Part shown: positions 1 to 6,568 of the stretch, in pieces | How the letters are laid out: each line of letters opens with the position of its first letter | Position numbering within the stretch: position 1 is the first letter of the stretch | Origin: a virus | Reading direction: 5' to 3' (one strand) | DNA length: 32,157 bases | Virus record (IMG/VR): IMGVR_UViG_3300009169_000013 | Location: 1-32,157 of that record | Notes under the pieces: model-generated | Database searches by the model: none | What the model was told of the DNA's origin: nothing | Seen by the model: the letters and a program-made list of their open reading frames with translations, nothing else | Translations under genes and position numbers: made by a program

Positions 1-103
1 CTCAGGCACTAGCGGAATATCAGGTTCTAGCGGCACATCAGGTATTGATGGCACTAGCGGTTCTAGCGGTAGCTCAGGCACTAGCGGAATATCAGGTTCT
101 AGC
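1..103. repeat. Terminal direct repeat, left copy
   Basis: Bases 1-103 are identical to the last 103 bases of the window (32055-32157). Both lie inside Gly-X-Y coding DNA with a 72-base internal period, so the identity could be an assembly overlap of a circular or permuted genome, or could reflect the tandem repeat itself. If the two copies are merged, the reading frame of the large tail gene continues without a break. I favour a circular closure of about 32,054 bp, with the repeat copy number uncertain. Confidence 0.8.
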
Positions 104-160
104 GGCACATCAGGTATTGATGGTACTAGTGGCAGCTCAGGAACCAGTGGTATAGGTATC
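1..160 (+). repeat. Gly-X-Y coding tandem repeat, 18-base units in a 72-base super-unit
   Basis: The DNA repeats in 18-base steps (six residues), and four such steps form a 72-base super-unit. It encodes GTSGID, GTSGSS, GSSGTS and GISGSS in order. The copies at the left end diverge from about base 124. It is the continuation of the repeat at the right end of the window. Confidence 0.85.
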
Positions 161-628
161 ACAATAAGCCAAGAACCATCAGTATTAATGGACACTAATT
201 TCACATTATCTACATCTATGCAGGTTTTAGATATGCCAAATAATACATTTCCGATTGATAATTCGACACTAAATAATTGTGTACCAGAAAATAACATCGG
301 TGCTAATAATGATAGCTTCAGATGGAGTGGTGCTACTGCATCATGGGTAAAATACACCTATAATGTAAATGTTGAAGATACTGCAAATAACTTAGTAGAG
401 CTTAGATTAATGCATTTTGATGGTGCAACTGCAAGTATTATATACAATGATGCTTTTATTCCAACAAATTCATTACAACACACATCTAGTGCTAATGGTG
501 AGGTGTATAAACAGGTGGACACCAATGATTACTTATATTGTGAGATAAGAAGTGTAGATATAACTGGTTCACCGATAGTGAAATATTACTCATTAACGAT
601 GACGAATGTGAACCACCAATTTAATTAA
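2..628 (+). CDS. C-terminal part of junction-spanning tail protein (continues from 28789)
   Basis: This is the 3' end of the large tail gene that starts at 28789 and runs off the right end. The frame is open from base 2. The first ~55 residues are Gly-X-Y repeats (GTSGIDGTSGSSG type). They are followed by a ~150-residue globular domain rich in predicted beta strands, with Trp at two places (FRWSGATASW), ending in NVNHQFN. An ATG at 188 lies inside the frame and is not a credible independent start, because the repeat frame runs straight into it. Merging the two window ends gives 1298 codons with no frame break. The C-terminal domain looks like a trimeric fibre tip, which is an inference from its position after collagen-like repeats. 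No family was recognised. Confidence 0.8.
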   Translation, partial: SGTSGISGSSGTSGIDGTSGSSGSSGTSGISGSSGTSGIDGTSGSSGTSGIGITISQEPSVLMDTNFTLSTSMQVLDMPNNTFPIDNSTLNNCVPENNIGANNDSFRWSGATASWVKYTYNVNVEDTANNLVELRLMHFDGATASIIYNDAFIPTNSLQHTSSANGEVYKQVDTNDYLYCEIRSVDITGSPIVKYYSLTMTNVNHQFN

Positions 629-635
629 TAACACC
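627..635 (+). repeat. Half copy of the GGTGT/ACACC element
   Basis: AATAACACC overlaps the stop of the tail gene and precedes the A-rich leader of the tape measure gene. It matches the right half of the 15-base palindrome found elsewhere in the window; the left arm is absent. Confidence 0.35.
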
Positions 636-657
636 AAAAAAAAAAATAAAATAAGCA

Positions 658-2715
658 ATGGCTAAAGAAATAGTTTTTAATTTGAACGTAAACACAGACT
701 TACAGCAAGTTGATGAAGATATCAACTCTATTATAAGTTCTACAGATACGTTAAAAAAACAGTACAAAGAATTACAAATAGCCGCACAAAAGGCAACTGA
801 CCCAGCGGCATTCGAAAAATATGCTGCTGCTGCTGGAGCGTTAAAAGATCAAATAGGTGATACTAACCAAAGAATTAACGCTTTTTCATCAGATACGCAA
901 AAATTAGACACCGTAGTAGGTTCAGTTCAGGGTGTAGCGGGTGCATTCGCTGCGGTACAAGGTGCAGTGGGTTTATTGGGTGCTGAAAATGAAGATTTGA
1001 ACAAAACCTTATTACAAGTTCAGTCATCTATGGCGGTATTAAATGGTGTTCAACAAGTAGCCAACACATTGAACAAAGATAGTGTAGTTGGTGCAAAATT
1101 ACACGCTGTTGCAAATAAAATATTAAATTCATCATTCTTAACTGTTAATGGTGGTTTAAAAGCCTTTAGAATAGCACTTATTTCCACTGGTATTGGAGCT
1201 GCTGTTGTTGCTGTTGGTTTATTAATTGCGAATTTTGATAAGATTAAAGAGGTTGTATTGAAATTCATACCAGGTCTCTCACTAGTAGGTGAGATATTTG
1301 GTAACATAGTAGATGCTGTGACCGATTTTGTAGGTATAACATCAGAAGCTGGTAGAGCTTTGGAATCTTTAACCGTGAGTACAAAGGGGTTAAATGAACA
1401 ATTAGAGCGTGATATTAAATTATTAGAGGCTCAAGGTGGTAAAGAAGCTGAGATATATGGTAAAAAAGCTGATCTTATAAAAAATAATATCAAATTATTA
1501 GAAGAAAAACTTAAAACAGGTGAAACATTAAATGAAGAAGAGTTAAAACAACAAAAAGATTTATATAATGAACTAGCGGTATTAGAGGCACAAGAAAGTA
1601 ATCGTAAAAAAACGGCTGCTCAAAAAGAAAAAGACGATTTAGATAAGATAAATGATAAAGCTGCTGCCGACAGACTAAAAAAATCAGAAGAAGCAGCACA
1701 AAAGCAAGCTCAAGTAGACGCTATTAACGCAGAAACACGTCTGAGACTCATTCAAGACACAAATGCAAAAGAATTAGCAACATATGATCAAAAGGCGGCA
1801 GCAGAAATTGAAGCTGCTAAAAAAGTAAACGCAGATGTAACATCATTATTGCAAGCACAAGCACTTGAACGCCAAGCAATTTTAGATAAACAAGCGGCTG
1901 ATGCTAAAGATAAATCAGATGAACTAGCTGCTAAAGAGTTAGATTTATTAACTAAACAATTTGATGCTCGTCTTACATTATTAGATCAACAGGCCAAGAT
2001 AGATGATTTAAGAACAGGTGATGCTACATTATCTGAAATAGAATCGAGAGGTGCTGCTGAATTAGAAGTATTTAGAGCACAATTAGATGCTAAGTTAATT
2101 ACCCAAGAGGAATATGACATTAAGGAACTAGAAAATGCTAAGGAATTATCTGATGCTAAAATTAAAATAGCACAGGATGAAGCGGATAGAAAACAAGCAT
2201 TAAATGAATTCTCTACTAACGCTGCATTAAGTGCTTTAAATACATTAGCAAATTTCAACGAGGCTTTTGCTAAGAATGATGAGAAGTCGGCCAAAAAAGC
2301 ATTCGAGAATAATAAGAAACTTCAAATAGCTCAAGCATTAATACAAACATATCAGGGTGTACAGGCAATATTTACTAGTGCTGCTAATAACCCAGGTACT
2401 ATACTATTTCCAGCACAGCCATTTATAGCTGCTGGTTTAGCATTAGCTGCTGGTTTAGCTAATGTTGCTAAAATAAAATCTACACAATTCGGTGGTAGCG
2501 GTAGTGCTGCTGGTGGTGGTGGTGCGGCTGCTGGTGGTGGTGGTATTCAATCATCGGTTTCTAACCCATTTGCTAATCAACAAGCGAGTAGTGTTATAAC
2601 ACCTACGGGTCTAGGTTCATCTCAAAATCAACCTCAGCGAGTATATGTTGTTGAATCAGATATCACAAGAGTCCAAAATAGGGTTGAAGTGATTGAAAAC
2701 AAGAACCGACTGTAA
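658..2715 (+). CDS. Tail tape measure protein
   Basis: The 685-residue protein would set tail length and help eject DNA. The N-terminal ~150 residues are helical and Ala/Gln-rich. A hydrophobic stretch at about 165-230 (ISTGIGAAVVAVGLLIANF and following) is typical of tape measures. A long Lys/Glu/Ala coiled coil fills about 240-550. A second hydrophobic part (FIAAGLALAAGLANVAKI) and a Gly/Ala/Ser-rich low-complexity tail follow. At roughly 0.15 nm per residue it predicts a tail near 100 nm, consistent with a siphovirus; that figure is an inference. The leader before the ATG is almost pure A/T, with no Shine-Dalgarno sequence. It lies 29 bases after the large tail gene. Unusually, the gene precedes the capsid genes and is far from its likely chaperone at 26211. 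Confidence 0.88.
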   Translation: MAKEIVFNLNVNTDLQQVDEDINSIISSTDTLKKQYKELQIAAQKATDPAAFEKYAAAAGALKDQIGDTNQRINAFSSDTQKLDTVVGSVQGVAGAFAAVQGAVGLLGAENEDLNKTLLQVQSSMAVLNGVQQVANTLNKDSVVGAKLHAVANKILNSSFLTVNGGLKAFRIALISTGIGAAVVAVGLLIANFDKIKEVVLKFIPGLSLVGEIFGNIVDAVTDFVGITSEAGRALESLTVSTKGLNEQLERDIKLLEAQGGKEAEIYGKKADLIKNNIKLLEEKLKTGETLNEEELKQQKDLYNELAVLEAQESNRKKTAAQKEKDDLDKINDKAAADRLKKSEEAAQKQAQVDAINAETRLRLIQDTNAKELATYDQKAAAEIEAAKKVNADVTSLLQAQALERQAILDKQAADAKDKSDELAAKELDLLTKQFDARLTLLDQQAKIDDLRTGDATLSEIESRGAAELEVFRAQLDAKLITQEEYDIKELENAKELSDAKIKIAQDEADRKQALNEFSTNAALSALNTLANFNEAFAKNDEKSAKKAFENNKKLQIAQALIQTYQGVQAIFTSAANNPGTILFPAQPFIAAGLALAAGLANVAKIKSTQFGGSGSAAGGGGAAAGGGGIQSSVSNPFANQQASSVITPTGLGSSQNQPQRVYVVESDITRVQNRVEVIENKNRL

Positions 2716-2716
2716 G

Positions 2717-2799
2717 AGTGTTAATTACACCAAGGTGTTAATCACACCAAGGTGTTAATCACACCAAGGTGTTAATCACACCAAGGTGTTAATCACACC
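2717..2799 (+). repeat. Tandem array of five 15-base palindromes
   Basis: Five palindromes lie at 2717-2731, 2734-2748, 2751-2765, 2768-2782 and 2785-2799, each separated by AA, giving a 17-base period. Copies 2-5 are identical (GGTGTTAATCACACC); copy 1 reads AGTGTTAATTACACC. The array begins two bases after the tape measure stop and ends 39 bases before the protease start. Each unit can form a 5-bp stem with a UAAUC loop as RNA. The spacing is far too short for a CRISPR. Confidence 0.95.
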
Positions 2800-2838
2800 A
2801 CTGTAAAAATAATGGGGTTGTTCCCATATAAATAGAAT

Positions 2839-4251
2839 ATGAAAGAAATAATCACATATGATGTATATGTAGATGACCTAGATGAATTAGGCGTTGATAA
2901 GATATCTCTAGTTCGTAGACCCGCAATTTTGGAAAATTTTCTATATCTAAATAGCGATATAGATGAGGTTTATCAAGTCACTATGACTGATGACGAAAAA
3001 TTCATAATTACAGGCCCTGCTCTTATTCCAGATTTGCCTATCGTTCGTAAAGACGATGATGGCGAACCATATTATATAAAGTACTCGGCTTCGCAGATTG
3101 AGAAAATAGTACAAAAGTTCTTCAAATTGAAAGACCAATATGCTATAAATAAAGACCACAAGATTGACGTATCAAATGTGTATATGTATGAATCTTGGTT
3201 AGTGGGGGAAAATGATAAAAGTATCGAATTAGGTTTCGAAGTTCCACGTGGAACCTGGATGGTTTCCATGAAAATAGACGATATGGAAATTTGGGAGGGT
3301 ATTAAGTCAGGTAAGTATAAAGGTTTTTCAATTGAGGGCTTATTTAAATTTAAACGTACATCTAAATTGGTTAAACAAGCAGAATGTACTTGTGGCGATG
3401 ATCACAAAAGCGTAGAATTAGCTAAAATCGGTCTTGTTCATTATAATTGCAGATGCAACCTTACAAAAAACGAATTTAAATTAGGTTCTGCTAAAATCGG
3501 TGTAAACGGTGAACCAATTCCATGTCAATTATGCTTAGATGCAAAATTAGCGTGGGAAAATCAAGGTATGTTCACAGCATATGTTGGTGATGAAGAGTGG
3601 GAAACTTCATATTTCAAAAAGAAAACACTACAAGAAGGTGGCGACACCAGTGTTGAAATAGTTGCCTTAAAAGCAACAGATATAAAAAATAATATAATAA
3701 AACTAATGGTTAACACTATTTTAAAAGACGGTTCAACTATGTACACAGACGCTGATGCATTTGCAGTTGGTGCTGAGGTATATTTTATGAATGGAGAAGA
3801 GAAAGTTAAGGTTGACGCTGGTGAATATGAATTAGAAGATGGTAACGTTTTCGTAGTTGATGAAGCATCAGTGGTAGCTGAAATCAAAGAAATGGCCGCT
3901 CCAGCAGAGGAAGCACCTGTTGAAGAAGGTGTGAATAACACCGAAGCAGCAGAAGGTGAAGCAACTGAAGCTCCAGAAGAAGCCCCAGCAGCGGCTCCAG
4001 CGACAGTGGAAGAAATGGTAGCATATTTCCAACCTATATTAGAAGCAATTATGACATCATTAGATGAATTAAAAGCAACTCTAAATTTGAATCAATCAAA
4101 AGTAGATATAATTGAAACTAAAATGGAAAAGGCCATTCTAGAAAATGAGATGAAATCTGTTAAAGTGATAGATACAAAAAAAGATGTGAAACTATCAGCA
4201 GCTCATAAATTTGACTATGATACTATCACAAAATTAAATAAAAAGTTCTAA
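2839..4251 (+). CDS. Prohead protease, XkdF-like, with C-terminal scaffold-like region
   Basis: The N-terminal ~170 residues match the XkdF-type prohead serine protease pattern. They include KISLVRRPAI near 21-30, ITGPALIPDLPI at 57-68, a candidate catalytic His107 in NKDHK, and a candidate nucleophile Ser164 in KGFSIEG. A Cys-rich segment follows at 183-232 (CTC, HYNCRC, CQLC). The C-terminal half is Glu/Ala/Pro-rich and then coiled-coil, as expected of a scaffold that is cleaved and lost during head maturation. It directly precedes the major capsid gene, the usual arrangement. Residues 364-368 (GVNNT) are encoded by an in-frame copy of the 15-base palindrome. The protease call is firm; the exact catalytic residues are inferred from pattern. 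Confidence 0.82.
   Translation: MKEIITYDVYVDDLDELGVDKISLVRRPAILENFLYLNSDIDEVYQVTMTDDEKFIITGPALIPDLPIVRKDDDGEPYYIKYSASQIEKIVQKFFKLKDQYAINKDHKIDVSNVYMYESWLVGENDKSIELGFEVPRGTWMVSMKIDDMEIWEGIKSGKYKGFSIEGLFKFKRTSKLVKQAECTCGDDHKSVELAKIGLVHYNCRCNLTKNEFKLGSAKIGVNGEPIPCQLCLDAKLAWENQGMFTAYVGDEEWETSYFKKKTLQEGGDTSVEIVALKATDIKNNIIKLMVNTILKDGSTMYTDADAFAVGAEVYFMNGEEKVKVDAGEYELEDGNVFVVDEASVVAEIKEMAAPAEEAPVEEGVNNTEAAEGEATEAPEEAPAAAPATVEEMVAYFQPILEAIMTSLDELKATLNLNQSKVDIIETKMEKAILENEMKSVKVIDTKKDVKLSAAHKFDYDTITKLNKKF
3928..3942 (+). repeat. In-frame copy of the 15-base palindrome in the protease gene
   Basis: GGTGTGAATAACACC encodes Gly-Val-Asn-Asn-Thr within an acidic Glu/Ala linker. The other two forward frames of this element contain TGA or TAA, so it lies in the only forward frame that leaves the gene open. 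Confidence 0.9.
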
Positions 4252-4270
4252 TTCACCTTTATTGAATTAG
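4248..4270 (+). terminator. Hairpin at the protease/capsid boundary
   Basis: CTAATTCA and TGAATTAG form a perfect 8-bp stem with a 7-base loop, overlapping the protease stop codon. No T tract follows, so it may be an RNA processing or stability hairpin rather than a true terminator. Confidence 0.4.
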
Positions 4271-4314
4271 GTAGCAATACCACAAAAATAAAAATAAAAA
4301 TAAATAATTAAACA

Positions 4315-5214
4315 ATGAGTTCATTTATTAACAACACAACTTTCGAAGGTAAAAGCGCATTCGAATTTTATGCTGCTCTTTTAGACAGCGAATTTTCAAG
4401 CAGAAACGAGTGGAAAAACTTATCAAGTGTGAAAAACACTGTGAATGTACCACAAATTTCTTTAGCTGATATAACTAAAACTGGCGAGTATTGCGACTTC
4501 GGTGCTACTGGTTCAGTAACATTATCTCGTAAGAACGTTGAGGTATGTCCAACATACGTTAACCTTGAGATATGCAAAAAAGATATTGAGCCTACTTTCT
4601 TATCGGAAAGAATGAATGCTGGTCAATTAAATGGTGAGTACGCTCCTCAAGAAATGACTGATTTCCTTATCGACTATGTAAAAGAGCAAGTATTGGTAGA
4701 TATCGAAACACAAACATGGAACGGGTCAACTGCTAGTTGTGCTGGTGGTCTAGTAGGACAAGCTTTACTTGATTCTACTGTTATAGATGTTACCGCTGCA
4801 ACTGTATCTATTACTGCTGCAAACGTACTTGCTGAGATAGACAAAGTATTAGTTGCTACACCTGCTGCTGTTAGAGAAAAAGCTGACTTTAGAATTTATG
4901 TGTCTCGCGCAATCGAATTTTCTTTCCGTCAGGCAATCGGTGCTTTAACTATACCTTACTTCAAGGCTGGCGAAAAACCTGAGTTGGCATATAACGGTTA
5001 TGTATTGAAAGCTACACCTGGTCTTACTGCTAAACAAATGTTTGCAACTAACCTATCTAACCTTTGGAATATCAATGACTTAGGGTCCGATGAACAGCGT
5101 TTACTCGTTGTAGACATGACCAATAGCACAGCAGAGCCTAAAGCTCGTTTGGCTATGCAATTTAAGTATGCTCCATCTTATGGTGTAGGTGCTGAGGTTG
5201 TTTTATACGCTTAA
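4315..5214 (+). CDS. Major capsid protein (probable HK97 fold)
   Basis: The 299-residue protein follows the prohead protease and would form the icosahedral shell. The sequence has features common to capsid proteins of this phage group. The N-terminal region NTVNVPQISLADITKTGEY is followed by GSVTLSRKNVEV and then LEICKKDIEPTFLSERM, consistent with the N-arm/P-domain region. The C-terminal half contains FRIYVSRAIEFSFRQAIG and GYVLKATPGL. It ends in a beta-rich segment (AMQFKYAPSYGVGAEVVLY) typical of the last capsid strand. The leader is an AAAAT-repeat A/T run without Shine-Dalgarno. Codons are relatively well-behaved and use more C-ending codons than neighbours, as expected for a highly expressed gene (by eye). 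The assignment rests on position, size and pattern; the fold is inferred. Confidence 0.82.
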   Translation: MSSFINNTTFEGKSAFEFYAALLDSEFSSRNEWKNLSSVKNTVNVPQISLADITKTGEYCDFGATGSVTLSRKNVEVCPTYVNLEICKKDIEPTFLSERMNAGQLNGEYAPQEMTDFLIDYVKEQVLVDIETQTWNGSTASCAGGLVGQALLDSTVIDVTAATVSITAANVLAEIDKVLVATPAAVREKADFRIYVSRAIEFSFRQAIGALTIPYFKAGEKPELAYNGYVLKATPGLTAKQMFATNLSNLWNINDLGSDEQRLLVVDMTNSTAEPKARLAMQFKYAPSYGVGAEVVLYA

Positions 5215-5233
5215 AAAAAATAAGTATTTAGCT

Positions 5234-5263
5234 GATAACCCAGTGTAATATATCTGGGTTATC
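5234..5263 (+). terminator. Perfect 10-bp hairpin after the capsid gene
   Basis: GATAACCCAG pairs perfectly with CTGGGTTATC across a 10-base loop. It lies 19 bases after the capsid stop. There is no T tract, so it may attenuate readthrough or protect the capsid mRNA 3' end. Confidence 0.55.
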
Positions 5264-5277
5264 ATCTGGTACTAAAG

Positions 5278-5292
5278 GGTGTGAATAACACC
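5278..5292 (+). repeat. Intergenic copy of the 15-base palindrome
   Basis: GGTGTGAATAACACC lies between the capsid hairpin and the tail tube start. As + strand RNA it has a GAAUA loop. Confidence 0.9.
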
Positions 5293-5322
5293 AATATAAT
5301 AAAAATAAATTAAAAAAAAGAT

Positions 5323-5841
5323 ATGGCATTTTGCACAGACTTAGATAGAGGGCTAGATCCTTTTTGTGGTTGGAACCTTGGGGGCATAGCTACAGCTTTC
5401 ATCGCTGATTATGACCAAGTAGTTAGTTATGGCATGACTGGTGCTGCTTCTAATGTGATTGAAACTATCACTATGAGCGGTACATCGAGTGTTTTTTATG
5501 AATTTAAATTTCGTGAAGACACTAGTAGCATGGCACAAACAAACACACCTACATTAAACGCAGATATAGTTGACCAAGTTGGTACATTAGTATTCCAACA
5601 ACTTTCAACATCAAAAAACACAGCGTTCAACTTATTGAGAGGTAAGAAATTAGTAGTCATTTATAAAGACGCTAATGGACAATACTGGTTATCAGGCAAA
5701 CAGCTTGGTGCTAGAGTAACAAATATCGAACAGGTAACGGGCGCAGACCGCGCAGATGATAATATTTACACTCTAACTATTACTGCTAGAGAAGGTGATT
5801 TCGCATCAGAGGTTATTAACCTTGCAGCTATACCTGTTTAA
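5323..5841 (+). CDS. Major tail tube protein
   Basis: This 172-residue protein is a good candidate for the subunit that polymerises into the tail tube. It starts with a Cys-containing segment (CTDLDRGLDPFCGWNLGGI), a pattern I associate with tail tube proteins of Bacteroidetes phages. Beta-rich stretches follow: TSSVFYEFKFREDTSS, then LLRGKKLVVIYKDANGQYW with LSGKQLGARV, and a closing strand NIYTLTITAREGDFA. The gene sits between the capsid gene and a strong terminator. Size and position agree with a tube protein. An alternative would be another small structural beta-sandwich protein. Confidence 0.7.
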   Translation: MAFCTDLDRGLDPFCGWNLGGIATAFIADYDQVVSYGMTGAASNVIETITMSGTSSVFYEFKFREDTSSMAQTNTPTLNADIVDQVGTLVFQQLSTSKNTAFNLLRGKKLVVIYKDANGQYWLSGKQLGARVTNIEQVTGADRADDNIYTLTITAREGDFASEVINLAAIPV

Positions 5842-5902
5842 ACATTTTACTTAGGAACGTTAAATTACGGCTTGTAGGTGGAACACCATACAGTCGGTAA
5901 AA

Positions 5903-5933
5903 AGCACTAGATATACTCTAGTGCTTTTTTTTT
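5903..5933 (+). terminator. Strong rho-independent terminator
   Basis: AGCACTAGA (5903-5911) and TCTAGTGCT (5917-5925) form a perfect 9-bp stem with a TATAC loop. The stem is extendable by A-T pairs and followed by a run of nine T. The upstream A run makes it potentially bidirectional. It closes the capsid/tail-tube transcription unit. Confidence 0.93.
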
Positions 5934-5936
5934 GGA

Positions 5937-5957
5937 GGTGTTTATGTTATTCACACC
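5937..5957 (+). repeat. Degenerate copy of the GGTGT/ACACC element
   Basis: GGTGT and ACACC arms are present but separated by 11 bases. The right part, GTTATTCACACC, is the reverse complement of the common GGTGTGAATAAC form. It lies between the terminator and the gene at 5991. Confidence 0.45.
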
Positions 5958-5990
5958 TAAAACACAAAATAAACCTTTTCCAATATTTAT

Positions 5991-6542
5991 ATGATTATAA
6001 TTAACGCAGGAACAGTATCGAATATCACACTTAGGCTTAACGATATGACTATTGGTGCAACACCATCATTCCTATTTGAATTTACCTCAGTACAGAGTAA
6101 TATATCTACGTTGTTTACGGCAGAAGACATATCACCAACAGACAGATATAACAAATTTTCCATATATGAAATAACAGGAACGTTTGAAGGTCTAAACCCA
6201 ACCGCGAGTACCCCACGCATATTATTAGATTATGGTGGTGTTTATAATTACACAGTTTATGAAGTTGCGAATAGTGATATTTTAACTCCATCCGATGTTA
6301 TTCTCGATGAAGGCAAGATGATATTTAAAAACGGGGAATACTCGAATTTTTTTTTTGATATAAATGATGAAGATTCCCAATATATTTTCGATGAATATAC
6401 CGCGCTTTATAATTTCGATATAGATGATGATAATACTGTTGCCATATTCGATCCCGAATTTTTTGTTAGAGAATCGGGTTATATCTTAACCGAAGATGGT
6501 GAGATTATAATGACTGAAACAACAGATAACTTAATTTACTAA
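5991..6542 (+). CDS. Putative virion structural protein, tail-associated
   Basis: I do not recognise a named family with certainty. The first ~115 residues resemble a domain seen beside tail fibres in Bacteroidetes phages: an FLFEFTS strand near 27-33, a YNKFSIYEI segment, and ILLDYGGVYNYTVYE near 77-91. The C-terminal ~60 residues are strikingly acidic and aromatic (DINDEDSQ, DEYTAL, DIDDDNT), perhaps a duplicated strand or linker. The gene starts 58 bases after the strong terminator, so it probably has its own promoter or is reached by readthrough. It is followed 26 bases later by the first fibre gene, which suggests a role in fibre attachment; this is inference. Confidence 0.5.
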   Translation: MIIINAGTVSNITLRLNDMTIGATPSFLFEFTSVQSNISTLFTAEDISPTDRYNKFSIYEITGTFEGLNPTASTPRILLDYGGVYNYTVYEVANSDILTPSDVILDEGKMIFKNGEYSNFFFDINDEDSQYIFDEYTALYNFDIDDDNTVAIFDPEFFVRESGYILTEDGEIIMTETTDNLIY

Positions 6543-6568
6543 CACACCTAAAAAAAAAACCAGATAAT

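Noticed and set aside
188-628. Separate 146-residue gene starting at ATG 188
   Set aside because: The frame is open from base 2 and joins the large tail gene across the window ends. The ATG is internal.
2717-2799. CRISPR-like array
   Set aside because: Repeats are only 15 bases with constant 2-base AA spacers. There is no variable spacer and no cas gene.
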